Shown: positions 26,666-39,613 of the stretch, piece by piece | Layout of the letters: every line of letters begins with the position of its first letter | Position numbering within the stretch: the first letter of the stretch is position 1 | Assembly: GCA_029962745.1 (NCBI GenBank) | Contig: CM057156.1 | Location: forward strand, 28,539,791 to 28,603,790 | DNA length: 64,000 nt | Direction: 5' to 3' | Source of the DNA: Echinometra lucunter | Taxonomy: Eukaryota > Echinodermata > Echinoidea > Camarodonta > Echinometridae | Notes under the pieces: model-generated | Databases searched by the model: none | What the model was told of the DNA's origin: nothing | What the model saw: only the letters and a program-made list of their open reading frames with translations | Program-made: the position numbers and the translations under genes

Positions 26666-28190
26666 ACACACGTCAAAAGATGATCATGATGATGAGGATA
26701 TTGAGAGACAAAGCGACGGATAGAGACAGAGGAATAGCAGAGCAGAGGTAGAGTGAGAGACACCCAGAGACAGAGAAAGAGTTCAAGAGAGACGGAGAGA
26801 ATATTTGTGGACATTATTTACTATTTTGATTAGATGATTCATAGGATTTATCTCTACATTTTATATCACACAGGAAGAACATGACTTGTAAATGCTACCT
26901 TTGCCGTCGGGCCATCTTATCCCCCTTAAACTAATAAAGGTGTTAAATTTGGTGCTTTGGAGATCCTCTTCATCAGGGTTCATATTCTGGCTGTGTTTCT
27001 GCTGGCGTAAGCGTCTGGTTTTATAAACATACAGCACACTTCAGTGATCAGACAATGATCACGATGATTCAATAAGCGTCTGCGGGCGCAAGGGCGTTCA
27101 TGCATTATAGCAGCCAACACATTTCATGGCAAATAAAAGCGTTAGGTTCACTAGATCAGACACCAAGGCTTATGATAAACCCCGAGTTCTCAAGGCGGAA
27201 ATTTACGTAGTTTCAACGCCCACTGTCCATGTGTCATATTGGCTGTGATACCTTAATAAGGTTTAAACAAACGACCAAATAAGAATCCTGAATAATTATG
27301 ATGACGAGAGCGTCGCCTTGTTTTCACCTTAATTACTGACATTTATTCCTATTGTCGCAGCTACCACTTGGATTGGTTGACACCTGATAGAAAGATCAGA
27401 AAGACAGCCCAAGAACCTACTTCGTATGAAAAACGAACATGTATCAAACTATTAAGCTTCTCCAAGCTATGGAAGATTCTGACGTGGGATCACATCCTGA
27501 GACATCCCGCTATCATGGATCATTGCAATAGCAAAATAATCTTCGACATGTTCGAGTAGACAGGTAGATGGCGATTGCGAAGGATTTTGGTGTCCCCACG
27601 AATCTCCACGTGCATAGAAACGCGGCTCAACAACACAATACATTTGGGCAGAGAACATAATTCAAATCAAACCCGATATAACTACTATTACTATTCCGTC
27701 GTGAGAAAGCATCCACACATCAACCTTATCCAACTGTCATCGTGGTAGCATCGTCTACGGCTAGACCATGGGCTAGACGGCGATGGCGTGGCGGCTTCCT
27801 TTGATGTATGGCTTGACGCGGACATTGATGACCATGATGATAAATACGTCGAGTGGGGATCGTTCTAAAGCGACGGAATGACCCGAAGCTTGGAGGACAA
27901 CACGCGACTTCGTAGATAATTGCAATTATAATATTATTGGTTAATAACAGCTGATAAACACAGGGGTAGCTTCCAATAGTTGTTTCTCAAAAATGTAATA
28001 AGTATATTAAAGTTCATGGACACCCACTGAAAAGCGTGTTAATTCTATAACACATGTCTCTATGGGTTGTTAAAGAGCTTAGACTTGTGACGATTTCGAG
28101 AAACACTCTCCAGGACCACCTTAGTTAATGAAATTGCAGAGGCATCTTTATTATTCAGGCATTGGTAATCTCTATAAATTCCGATCTCCA
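26666..28190. other. Unrecognised non-coding sequence
   Basis: Purine-rich GA-containing sequence lies around 26,700-26,800. Nothing else is recognised. Confidence 0.5.
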
Positions 28191-28280
28191 TCCCCTCCCC
28201 CCCCCCCTCTCTCTCTCTCTTTCTACATCTCTCTCTCTGTCTGTCTCTCTCTCTCTCTCTGTCTGTGTCTCTCTTTCTTT
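28191..28280. repeat. C-tract-(TC/TG)n compound tract
   Basis: A C-rich run ending near 28,207 is followed by TC repeats with scattered TG and TT. Confidence 0.9.
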
Positions 28281-30679
28281 GCAAATCAACGATATAAAAA
28301 GACGGAAGACAGATTGACAAGGAGGGTGACAACGAAATTAAAAATCCGTACTTGAATGTTTTTTTATGATGAGTTGTTGGAATTATGAAGAAGCGAAAAA
28401 GTAATGGCGTCTGTTAACCATTTAAACCTAAAGCAGATTAGCCTTCCAAGCTTTCAAGAATACACATGTGAACTGTACACCTGGTGAATATATTGGTTTG
28501 TCTTCACTCATCCATCAACTTCAGAATGTCTCGATATTATAGAAGCGGAGAAAAATAAGGAGAGAAACCAAGAGGGAGAAGGCGTAAACAGAGCGGTTTC
28601 AGGCAATAAACCCGTCACTTGGGCATCACTAAGCCGCGGGAGATAGGAAGAAGAGGTTCGATGTACTTCATTACATTCATGAAGCATAGCACCACAGCAT
28701 GTCGACGTCATGCGATATGTCTCGGCGGATTGCTACACATCATCAAACACCGCAAATTGCATTCTGAGCCTGGACTGCGGCACCGTTTCAGGTGTGCAAG
28801 GGTTGTACACATCCCTTTCCTGCACCCCTCTCCTGCACCCACCGCTCTCCTGCATCCCTTATTCTTACGGGCACTTAAGCAAACTTGGGGAATCCTTCGT
28901 CGCTATTCATTGTACACTCTCCTATGCCCGTATCAAAGACTGCTCCAATGGCCGACGAAACCTTACGTCAGTAAAATGTCACCTCGTATGTAACGGCCAA
29001 TGGTATGCGTTATTATCTACGCTATTAATCAACCATGGAAGGACAGTTAACCGCATACGCCAGTAATTCAAAAGCAAGAGTTGTGCTATGCCACCTTTTG
29101 TATTCACCGTTTGTATGATGTCGTATCCAATACAGCTGACGCAGTCCTGTACATCAGCAAGCCACACTCAACACCATCACTTCTTCACCTCTTGCTCCGA
29201 AGGTATCTCCTGCCCCTCAGGTGCCAGAATGCTGATGATGCATCTACTTTGAATGTAGAGCCCAAGACAATTTCTTTCAGTACATCTAGAGGGTAATATG
29301 AATATATCCCCTTCACTTGTTTACGACTGGGTGTTTTGATGGGGGAGTGCAATTGGCGCTTGCTTCATCAAAAATCGAATCCCAGTGGAACCTTCCGCTG
29401 TCGAGAAAGCGTTTAAAGAATCCATACCCTCCTGTTCCGAGTCGTAATTAATTTCGACGTGTGATTCTCAATATTCTTGTTTACCGGTTCGTAGCTCCTC
29501 CCTACCCCCTCCATCTCCTTCATTTACCACTTACTTTATACATGGGTTTGTCAAGCACTGTTCAAATCCAAGGGCACTATAAATTATCCTCCTTTTCCCG
29601 ATGTCACAAAATGTTATTGCATCGACGGAAATTTAAAGTTTTCTTTCCTGCATGAAAATCAACCCAAAACATCAAATAGTTTTTAGCATTTCGTCCATTT
29701 TCTGAAAAGTCAGTCGAATGATGAAATAATCATATTTCAAAATTAGGTAGAAACAGGGACATTGAACTATCAAGCGAACATCAGTTCCATCTTATATTGG
29801 CTTATTGTTGATGATTAATGGACTTTATGTTTGACAGAAATCACTAGCATACATCACCTTGTCTCTTACACTGGCTAATTCGTAATAACATCACGTAAAA
29901 GATCAATGACTCGCAATAACCCAACCTTCAGTGAAAATCATACGCATATTCAAAATAAGATCCTTGGTCTATCGACTAAGCAAAGAACGCCTCTTGGCGA
30001 TACAGATGCTGTTCATTTCCATGATCATTTCAGACCCATCAATATTCAGTCTTCGTAACGACTGTCATTTAAGTACAATGTATGTATTCCATAAACAATC
30101 ATTCACATTCAGATAACGTAGCCAGCTAATTTCACCCGGGGTGTACTTGAAATTCAAAGTTTGGTAGAGCGTCTCAGAGGTACAGCCATAGAGGATCACG
30201 GTCTATCAAGGAGAACCTCTCGGTGTGCACGATGCATGTCTGTCAGTGAAAGGGTTTTATTGGTCCTTGCTGCAATTCATTTAAAACGTGAACGTCAATG
30301 CCCTGTCGAAGCTTCTACAAAGGGTATCAGACTCTGTAACTGTCTATAGTTCTTTTTTTTTCAATCTTATAATCACTTAGAAATCAATTAATTTGATTAA
30401 TTTTGTTTCCATATACATTTTCAAATCAGTATGATCGTTGTGTTAAATTTTTGTTGAAAATGTCGTTCCCTGAACCTAATTTGGTTTTGTCCAATTGGAT
30501 ATGTACTATTATCGTTTGTTGTGTAAGTCTGATCAATAAAAGTGGAGCTCGAAAAAGGCAACCTCTCTTACATTTCTCTTGTCATTTATCCACTTATAGG
30601 CCTCATATTATCATAAGGAATTACGTACGCTCTTGAAACATACGCCTGAAAAATTTCTTTTACAAGCTCGATAGACTTG
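28281..30679. other. Unrecognised non-coding sequence
   Basis: At 28,619-29,066 two overlapping open frames of about 120 codons lie on the + strand. Neither is a family I recognise. A short tandem of TCCTGCACCC-like units lies at about 28,818-28,858. Confidence 0.45.
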
Positions 30680-30888
30680 ACATTCTAAATTTTAGCGCTT
30701 CAAATCACGCCTCCAAGCATGCCTGTTCACCAGATGTGTAGACGTTAACCTCACTGCAGGAGCCCAAGCCTATGAATGTTTTAAAAGAATATGGCGTCAT
30801 ATAAATGCTGTGAATCACCATCGTCGTCATCATCATCATCGTCGTCGTCATCGTCACCATCACCACCATCATCAATATCATTATCAAT
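30680..30888 (+). mobile_element. LINE 3' remnant ending in (ATC/GTC)n
   Basis: It shares the order ACTGCAGGAGCCCAAGCC, TATGAATGTTTTAAAAGAAT, ATATGGCGTCATATAAATGC, GTGAATCACC and triplet repeats with the 19.3 kb element. The sequence just upstream (about 30,669-30,742) can be read as a decayed LINE C-terminus, but weakly. It ends in an imperfect ATC/GTC triplet array. Confidence 0.55.
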
Positions 30889-33800
30889 AAACTGATAATG
30901 AATTTGAGCCTGATATTCCTACTAAAGTTTTTGCTCGCTTATCCCCTTTAAAGGTTATTCGAAATACTTGAAGGTCCTTGTCAAGAAGACTAGAGAACGT
31001 GAGCAGTAATCTTGCGCACAAGCTTAGCTGAAACGACCGCGGGAAATCCTCTCAGACATGCAACCGTATATACCTATGAATAATTAATTAACCTGTCTAT
31101 AGTATCTGTCTGATCCAAAACATAACAATATTTCGAGAGAGTATATGTGCCATATTCCCCCTCTACAAATTAAAACTCTGGGTATACATTTGTAATTTAG
31201 TTTCAGTGAAGATGCGACAATGTATTCTTATATTCATTTCCTCGCACGCTGTGGCGCAGCTGTACATGTATAAGCTCGTCTTTCGTTTCACAGTTACGTC
31301 TGTATGTAGCTTGAATCAAATTGTATAGTATAGTAAACAGTATTTATTCATTGGTCCAATGTACTCAACATGGATATTTGTGTTGCTCACAGTATAAAGG
31401 CTCATACATTCTGAATAACAGAAGAATGATACAACAAAGATAAGGACAAAATACTGATTATGTGCATAATATTGCATTTCATTCGGTTATAATGGCTTTC
31501 TTTCTTTTAAAATAAAACAGTTTTTATATACGTAATTCTACGTAGGTAATTCTAAGCAGGTATATGATAACATATTCTCTCCATGGAATAAATCAGAACT
31601 TTTAAACTTGTCTCATTTTCGTATATGGGTGTTGCTTCAACTTGATTGATTCTAGCTATTCTCTCTTTAAATAAAAACTGACTGATCTCCAGGATTTCCT
31701 TTTCCTTTCCTTTTACTACAATAAAGTCTTCTTTACCTTACATAATGTATACATGTAGGTCTGCCTATTATGTAGATGGAACGGGGTCATGATTTTACCC
31801 ACAAGAGAACCCACTACATGACTTCGCCTGACCTATATGAAGAGATTATGATTCAGACTGATGCCCCCGTCTTCCACTCAATAATGTATATCATATTGAT
31901 CCATTCCAGGAAAACTAGGGGTCCTCATATAGCAGATCGCAATCGCTTGACCACGCGATTTGATATACATGTATATTCAACATGTCATCAGCTTACATTA
32001 CGGTACACCATGTATACCAAAAGCAGAGGCATCAACAGATCAATATCAAGCACATGATATTCCCAGGAATTATGCAACGGTTGTTTGAAACATGTCTAAA
32101 CGAACAGAAGATTAAACTGCATCGCCTCCCCGCGATAAGTCCACTATACCAGGCTTTAACGGCCTTCATGCAGGCAGCAAAGCATTGGTGATAGCAATCA
32201 CAGTTATAAACGCAAAAAAGCTTGTGTAACAAATATTATTTGTTCTTCGAAGAAAGATAGCTTACATACAATATTATTACTCCAAAATTCCAGCTTTTAG
32301 AAATCAAATCACGTTTCCTATTGATGATATAACGTTTTGTCATGGTATTGCGCAGTAGTGAGGAAAAAATCTTGTCATTCTTAAATTTTTTCCCGCGATA
32401 CTGATGGTATGGGTAAGTGCAATGGCGCAAAAAAAAAAAACAAACAAACAAACAAAAAGATTGATCGTCAAGAAATATAAGAGACTGGTAAACGTTCCAG
32501 TAGAAAACCAAGATATTTGGCATTTGTTTAGTAACAATATACCACCAATGACAATAACCACTTAAAGGCATATAAGACGTAACTTTATGTACACTACAAC
32601 GTTTATTGACTTATTGACGAAAATTTAAGATTTAAGCCTGGAGGAGTGCATTTTTCTTACATGTCATCTACGTTTTTTTTTTAATAGAATGAGCAAAGAA
32701 AGACTAATGTTGCATTTGTATCAATGTGCAATATAAAATGCATCTCATATCGAAATACTGTCATATAATATAGGAAGTTGGAATAGGATCTTTACCCTCC
32801 GGTGAAAAAAAATTGGGTGGTATTTTTGCTTTTCCAGACAATACGGCTTAAGGTTATCTCTCGATCTGTCGATGAGCGGATTGCGTTTCGCTAATAATAC
32901 CTGTCACAACGGGGAACAAGAGGCGGTAAGTCCCTTGGGGAGGAAATTTTGAAGAAAACAAGAAGATACGGTGAACTCCTCTCGCTTTCATTTGCTTTGT
33001 TGTAATTTCGGGTTGTATTATCTCTATCTGTACTATCTAATACCTTCGAAAGTTTTTTCTATCCCTTTTTCTGGAAGCCATCTTTCCTACGCATCTTTTC
33101 AGCACTCTTCGTATTCCTTCATTCCTTCCCTCTAAAAGCATATAATTCATACCTTTTAGGCATTGTTCTTTGAAGCGAAGTGCAATTTAATGAGGGTTCC
33201 AAAAAATGGAACAAGATTCTACAAAGATTTTTCTTATTTTTTGTTACCTGAAATCGTCCTCGTAAATCTTCAAAAGGGTAATCAAAATATATGAACAACT
33301 TTTATAAATGTATTTAAGAAGAAACGATAGTTGCACCCCATATTTAAAATCAGAAAAAAGAGGACAGACGACTTTGCTAGAAAGTTTGTAAAAGTTTGAC
33401 AGTGAGGAAGGACAGATAAAGAATTCGAGCCAGGTTTCCAGGCATAACACCCGATCTGAAATTGGCTAATGTAAATTGCGCTTTTAAGCAAATAGGATTT
33501 CCAGAAAGTTTTCGTAACTGTTATAGCTTGTTGATACTTCCAATAAAAAGCATCTATCCCATTATAAGCAAATCGAATTTTGATTACCAGAGCCAATGAC
33601 GAACCTAAAACAGCCCTCAAACAGTTTCTACCCTTCCAGTGTTTTGAGAATTTTCTTCAAAATGGTCAGTTTATTTCTGCAATCGTACTTAAAATCGATT
33701 GCAGATGTATCTATAAGACTCGTAAGTGTTTTGACTGGAACATTAGCCTCAGGACTTTTCAAGATTGTTTTTACAATTACAGAATGTGACACAGTTCGAT

Positions 33801-36800
33801 CTACATGAGTGGAAAATCTATTTTTTCATCTCAAAGTCAATGATCATTTAGAATAAAATACTGGTTTACAATATCGTTTATCATTAATGAAAAGAGTGAC
33901 GTAAGGAACGTTTATGAAAACAAACCAGACTGATAAAAGTAAAAACAATCTTCACTTCTCTCAAAGCAAACCTTTGGACACGATAATCAAAATATTTTCT
34001 AGACTACATCGATATCAACATGATTACACACTTGTATTTGTAAGAAGTCTGATATCAAGTTAGCTGATATAAAATCGACTTTGACAAAATTTTACTTACA
34101 ATAATTATGTGATGTTAAAGCAATTAAAAAGACAATAAACTGGATTAAATCCTTGTACTGGGGAACGGAAAAAGAATCCAACAATGCATTGCGTGAAATA
34201 TCTACGCATCGTATTTCTTTTCTTTTCTTTCTCTCTTTTCTGTCTATATACCCTCTTTGCTGATTACATAAAGGGAAACCCATGCCACTAATATGAAAAA
34301 GAGACGCCTTCGTGATATAAAAGCCAAATATCATATACCACTGTATACAAGAAGGAACACTACCTTTGTTTTCATCATGCTAAAAAACTGAAGCCATCAA
34401 TAATTGAATAAGATAGTCTTTGTAGTTTGCACAGATGTATTAGCCCTTCACTGTGGATGCATCGAGGGAAACATGAAAGAAGGTCATCGAAAGAAAACAC
34501 AGACTTGACAAGGAATTGTACTGGCGAGGACCTTAATATGTTCTCGTGATTTGATTACAGACCAGGTACTAACTACGTTAAGTATAATGTTCCTGTCTCT
34601 GCCCGGTCTTCTGTCAAGGGCTTGTGAACAATCAAAGCCTCGGTTTACCAATGTCGAGATGAAGGTGACCGATCGATATCTAGACTTCCTGGGCCTACCG
34701 AGAAAGCCTTCTTCAGCGTAATGCAAAAGAATGAAATTTGTTTTACCAAGCACAGATCCTTTTCGAGAAAGCTTTCTAGTCTGGCATGTCTGGTGTACAA
34801 CGAGAGGTTTATAAAAAGGGTGTTTCTTTAATAATTGTTTTACCTGCATTATCAGTTTTCTCTTGTAAGCGGATGATATTAACGTGATTAAGGGGAAATG
34901 GGTATGACGCCTAAAGTTTTCACAATTTCAAGCACTAAATCATATGAATATTCTAAGGTGACATTAAGAACAAACAGTAAGCACTATACACTCTAATATG
35001 TAAAACTACGTTCCATGTGCTCAGTGCATAGAATTACCCAAAAAAAATCCTATTATAATGTAGAAAAGTTTTTTTTGCTCATGACGATGTCAGGTTTCAG
35101 CGGGGCATATTATGGTTCGAGCAAGGAACCCTGAAGCAGAATTTGAATGGACCCCCCAAACCTAGAATTTGATGCTTTCTGGATGTATGATATTTTCGGT
35201 AAGGCATAAACGCTTGTAAATTTTACAAATTTCCTTTTCCGCCTTTCGAGCCCTTATAATGCTTACACGAAGACACGAACAGTAGGTCAGATAGAAGTAC
35301 AGTCAACATTTTTGAAATTGGGTTTCACTTCTACTCGCAGCTGTATACTGAAAAAAGCATTTGAATATCCTACTTCACCCATTTCATAAAATGCCTCGAC
35401 CTGGACAGCTATTAAGCTGAGCCATCCTACAGGGAAAACAGCTTTTGGCAAACATTCGGCACTTGCAGGTTTGCCTACAATCATTTGGGAACCACACAGA
35501 TCAAACTGGATTACAAATAAATCCTATAAACGTGTCATGGGACCGGCCATCAGGTCACATTTGTCAACGCAGGAATAAATATTTTCTTCGTCTTCTTTCA
35601 CCGATTCGACTCTTCCCTCCAACCCCCGATTCGCCAGGGACCCACGTCACACGCTGTTATGTTTGATAAGTCATGTCAGTGACGTCACGGGACTTAAAAG
35701 CACGAGGATCGATACACGCCGTGCCTCGCATATATCGGTATTTTCATACGGGAATACCAACATGACATTTTGACAGTACCGAACGTGACTTTGAAGCTGA
35801 ATTACTCCAACCAAGGTTACTCGCAATAAGGTAGTAATTGGCATAAATGTGTGCGATTACTCGAGATGACGGTATGCCCGCCAGATCTACAAATATACGC
35901 CAGATCCAGAAATTTTGCCTCTAATTTTCCCGACGCACCAATAAATTTGCACTTCAATTTGATTACGAAGAGTAATGAGAAAGTCAGAAAAGTTCGAGTG
36001 GAGCTTATCTTTCCTCCTTGGAATATCCTTTTCCGGTATTGCATATGACATTTTGATTAAGAGGCAGACACTCTCTAGGCATGTTATATTCCTGTTAAAA
36101 AGATCTGTTATAATCCATATCAATCATCAGTGATCATGACTGCCTTCTAATCATGCAAACTGTTGACTAAATATGCCATATCAACGTGACCAAACTTTCT
36201 GATCGTATGTGTTACTGGCCAATTATATGATACTGTGAAAATGTAAAAACCTTATCAGAAAGGTTATACGAATTACAGATAAAGTTAGAAAAAAAAGGCT
36301 CTTAATGGTGTAATGCTTTAACTCCCCAAATTATACTATTAGCTCAGCAGGAATTGAAAAGAGCATGAGACTTGGCAGTGCGTGTTTCATCTAACAATAA
36401 TGGTATACTCATTTTGACGTCTGTACATTATTGCATTACACAAGAGGCGAAAGAAATGGAGAATGAAACTTAGCAAATGGCAACTACAAAGGAGCCGACG
36501 AAGACATGAAAATGAGAGGAAGCAGTTAAAATCCATGCTCTAAATTAATTCTAACTCATTTATCTTACATGCTGAAGAAACCTTAATCAAGTTAATAACA
36601 TAACCGACTTTTCGATAATACTCTCTCAACACACATTAAACTAAGGAGGAAATATTCTAACTTGTGAAAAACACGAGTAATCTAATCAATGAATAATTGA
36701 CATCCACTTTGTAAATCATAACGACTTGCCTTACGAAACAACACTTCCTGTAACCAAATGCTGTCAGACTAAAAATAGTACATAGGCCTATTTTATCAGT

Positions 36801-36993
36801 GTTCAAACTTGAATGCAATGCAACATATTAATTGCAAACAATTCTGCTATGCTGTGGTGAAAAGGGAGAATTTCTGCAAGACATTCAAATAGTGACAACG
36901 CCAGCAGATTGCATAAGCGCTGGAGGACACCAAGGCACCAAAGCTCGAACAATGATAAAATGAATCTAGACAATTACAAAATGACTTCATATT
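30889..36993. other. Unrecognised non-coding sequence (6.1 kb)
   Basis: This is the longest stretch without a recognised element. A consensus CRE-like TGACGTCA octamer lies at about 35,680-35,687. Open frames at 33.3-33.8 kb (both strands) and 34,484-34,849 (minus) show no known domain. Confidence 0.45.
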
Positions 36994-37062
36994 TAACATT
37001 ATATAACAATGACGTGTTACATTTATAGCGCATTACGTGAATACTTCAATGCACTTTACAGA
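36994..37062. mobile_element. LINE/SINE tail fragment
   Basis: It carries TTTATAGCGCATTACGTGAA and then CAATGCACTTTACAGAA, a pattern like the TATAGCGCC...CACTTTACA ends of invertebrate retroelements. It sits immediately upstream of SINE B. Weak evidence. Confidence 0.35.
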
Positions 37063-37065
37063 ACC

Positions 37066-37137
37066 GATGTGTTGGCTCAGTAGGTAGAGCGTCCGCCTCA
37101 CAATCGGGAGGTCGCGGGTTCGAACCCCGGCCGCGTC
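37066..37137 (+). tRNA. tRNA-like head of SINE B (Val-CAC-like)
   Basis: This is the polymerase III promoter-bearing part of the SINE, with both internal boxes intact. It is listed separately because a tRNA finder would call it. A functional tRNA is less likely because of the mismatches and the fused SINE body. Confidence 0.45.
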
Positions 37138-37300
37138 ATACCAAAAGACGTTAAAAGATGGGAGTTGCTGCTACCTTCTTTGGCGTTCAAGAATGGAAAA
37201 GGATAGAGCAACGTCGATCTGGCGCTGCTCAGTGGCTGCCGGGCCCACGATCAATTGGGCAAAAAGAATATCCTTTCTCGGAAAATAAAATTTGGAGATT
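37066..37300 (+). mobile_element. tRNA-derived SINE (copy B, tRNA-Val(CAC)-like head)
   Basis: Positions 37,066-37,137 fold as a 72-nt cloverleaf. The acceptor GATGTG pairs with CGCGTC using G-U wobbles. The A-box is TGGCTCAGTAG (37,073-37,083), the anticodon loop CTCACAA gives CAC (Val), and the B-box is GGTTCGAACCC (37,117-37,127). It continues into a body of about 160 bp (containing GGATAGAGCAACGTCGATCTGG, quoted in part as AGAGCAACGTCGATC, and CAGTGGCTGCCGGGC) and then a T-rich end. The wobble-rich acceptor, one anticodon-stem mismatch and the appended body argue for a SINE rather than a working tRNA gene. The 3' boundary is approximate. Confidence 0.7.
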
Positions 37301-37344
37301 TTTAAATTTTTTTTAATGTTACTTTTTATTACCACTGATCACTG

Positions 37345-37626
37345 GATTTCTAGCGCCCGCACACGAGTGTGCACCATCTCCACTTCTTAGGGAGACATTC
37401 CTACCATTTTGCACCGTTCACATGCGTACATGTACATGCAGGGCAATGGCAAAGGCGGTCACATTGGCTTTCGGCAATCCTCGTAGGTACCAGTTTGCTT
37501 CTGGGTAGACATGGTAGAGAGTGGCAAAATAGATTCATATCCTGTCAAAGGACATTAGCGCCGTGGCGGGACTCGAACTCGAACCACGAGATCCACAGTC
37601 TGGTGATGTATCCACAAGACCACGGC
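37345..37626 (-). mobile_element. tRNA-derived SINE (copy C, tRNA-His(GTG)-like head, minus strand)
   Basis: On the minus strand, 37,626-37,560 begins GCCGTGG and ends CCACGGC, a perfect 7-bp acceptor stem. The anticodon loop CTGTGGA gives GTG (His), on a stem with one mismatch. The GCCGTG start is also typical of tRNA-His. The T-arm carries a tandem 6-nt duplication (TTCGAGTTCGAG) inside the B-box region, which a true tRNA would not tolerate. A body of about 210 bp follows (AATGTCCTTTGACAGG and so on) to about 37,345. It lies tail to tail with SINE B. Confidence 0.7.
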
Positions 37627-39584
37627 ACCTCTACAGTATATTGTGAAGATAGATGTGTCATAGTTATTGTATTTTATATTGAAATGCTTACTAAAAGTAG
37701 ATATTGATATTAACCTCCAATACAAATGTCTAATTTGGGGTTAGATTTATTTACTTTTAAACTTGAATGCTTGACGCAGTGCTGGACACATCAAGAAAAT
37801 CAGTATAGAAGACAATAATCCTTCATATGAAATTGATGATTGTGCTCTATCAAGACCCATAATTCAAGTAGGATTAAAAAGTGTATGACTACTTGTCTCT
37901 TGTTACTTTATTTAGCTCGTCGGTGGTGGAATATGCATATTAAAAAATTGTCCTCGATGTGATAATCAGATATAAAACAAGCCAGGAGAATTTGCTTTAA
38001 AATGTAAAGCCTGATAAGTCTTAAAAGAGGTTTCATTTACCAGGACAGGAAGATTTATGAGCTATATGATGATGTAGGCTGCGTACTTCAGAAATATTCA
38101 TATAATCACGACCATAGCTGAAATCGAAAATGTAGATCAAAACTAATTCTTAGAGTTATTTTGTACGCGTGATTAGCGTAATTCGCAATACGGTTCAAAT
38201 ATGTTGCTCTAGTTTCCGGAAGATATTTCCGTCTGGAAACTAGAGTAATTTCAAGAATCTGGTATAAATTTCAAATAATCACCATGACAACATGCGGTAA
38301 AGCTTTCCAGCGTAGCACATTATCATCTCATGAAAGTCATACGATATCCATGCGAGGCTTTGTGAGCAGTTTATCAGGTTCCAATGCAACACACACTCTA
38401 ACCTGCTATGTTCCCCTACCTCCCCGATCACTCAGGAGCACTCACGGACACTTCAAATAAGGGGGTTAAGCAGTTTGTTTTGAAACGAGATAGCATTCGA
38501 AATCCATTTCATCAGGTTTCATTACACCAACCAAAGCACCTGAAATACTGCAGAAACACATGGAATCTGGATGGAGTACTGACTCGTTTGATGGGCATTT
38601 TTAAAACCATGGAGTACGTCCATGTTAAAAACTATATACAGAAATGGCTCACAGCCCGTCCACACTTTAAAGATTAAAGAATTTCAGCTTTCCTGGAATT
38701 AACCTCCCTATTTCTCAGCGAACACACATTTTCCATTTTAAAACCGACCATCCGATAGTACGTGGAAAAGCTACACTTTTGTCGCTTATTGAAACTTTAG
38801 AGAGAAATGGAATAAACTTAAAGAGAAATAGGGTAAACGATAATTTTAAAAAGTCAACGGTTTGAAGTATGAAGAAGTGCAGTATATCCAGTATACATCT
38901 TATAATCTCTCCAAACCAATTCTCAACATCATTTTCAAAATTCCCACCTCCAAAAACATCAATTTTAAAACTCTTTTTTTTTTCAAAAAAGGGACAAATG
39001 AAAAAAACATGAGAGGGCATTATTACTCAGTTTGTCTTGCTTCCTGTCTTACATAATAATATCATTCAGTGTCCACTGAATGCGTGTATATAGGCCCACT
39101 GAGAGAGTGACCAGATGATTGAAATATTTCATTTCTACTAAAATAAAAGCATGACATAAAGAGCAATCACAGCTGGCAGTTTGTTGTCTTTGTCTGTTCC
39201 GGCACCATGTGTGGTTGTGAAATGGGTCAATAATGGTGGTCGATTTTGTCATGTGTATATAGGGGTATTCACATAAAAGAAATCGATCTTCTCCACAGGA
39301 TGATACACATGATGATTCAAGAATACACAACGCGAGATGATTATGGTCACTCAACCAATTTGTGGGTTATAGTATGACGTGAGATAATGGATCCAGAAAG
39401 AGTCACCAGTGGTAAACTTAATTCACATTCTACCCGTGTGTATAAGTTAGATTGTGTTATATTTTGGCTATATAAAGAATAAATTCATAAACAGCTAACA
39501 GGAACCAACACGCCTCATTCGTCATGACGCCCCTTCCCCCTTCCCCTTAATTATGAGATCTAGACATAAATAAGAGTGAGAGGG
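37627..39584. other. Unrecognised non-coding sequence
   Basis: A hairpin at about 38,200-38,246 has arms GCTCTAGTTTCC and GGAAACTAGAG. No gene is supported. Confidence 0.5.
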
Positions 39585-39613
39585 AGAGAGAGAGAGAGAG
39601 GGGGGGGGGGGGG
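39585..39613. repeat. (GA)n-G13 compound tract
   Basis: A GA run directly abuts a G run. On the opposite strand it is a C-tract followed by CT repeats, the same polarity as the other tracts. Confidence 0.95.

Noticed and set aside
28619..29066. Two overlapping frames of about 120 codons with several Cys
   Set aside because: The frames overlap and neither shows a recognisable Cys-spacing domain; left as unrecognised.
33244..33830. Open frames on both strands
   Set aside because: No domain is recognisable on either strand, and the minus-strand readings are split by stops.
35680..35687. CRE octamer TGACGTCA as a promoter
   Set aside because: A single 8-bp match without a nearby gene or other promoter signals is expected by chance in 64 kb.
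37066..37137. Functional tRNA-Val gene
   Set aside because: Wobble-rich acceptor, a mismatch in the anticodon stem and a fused SINE body make a retroposon head more likely; kept only as a low-confidence tRNA-like entry.
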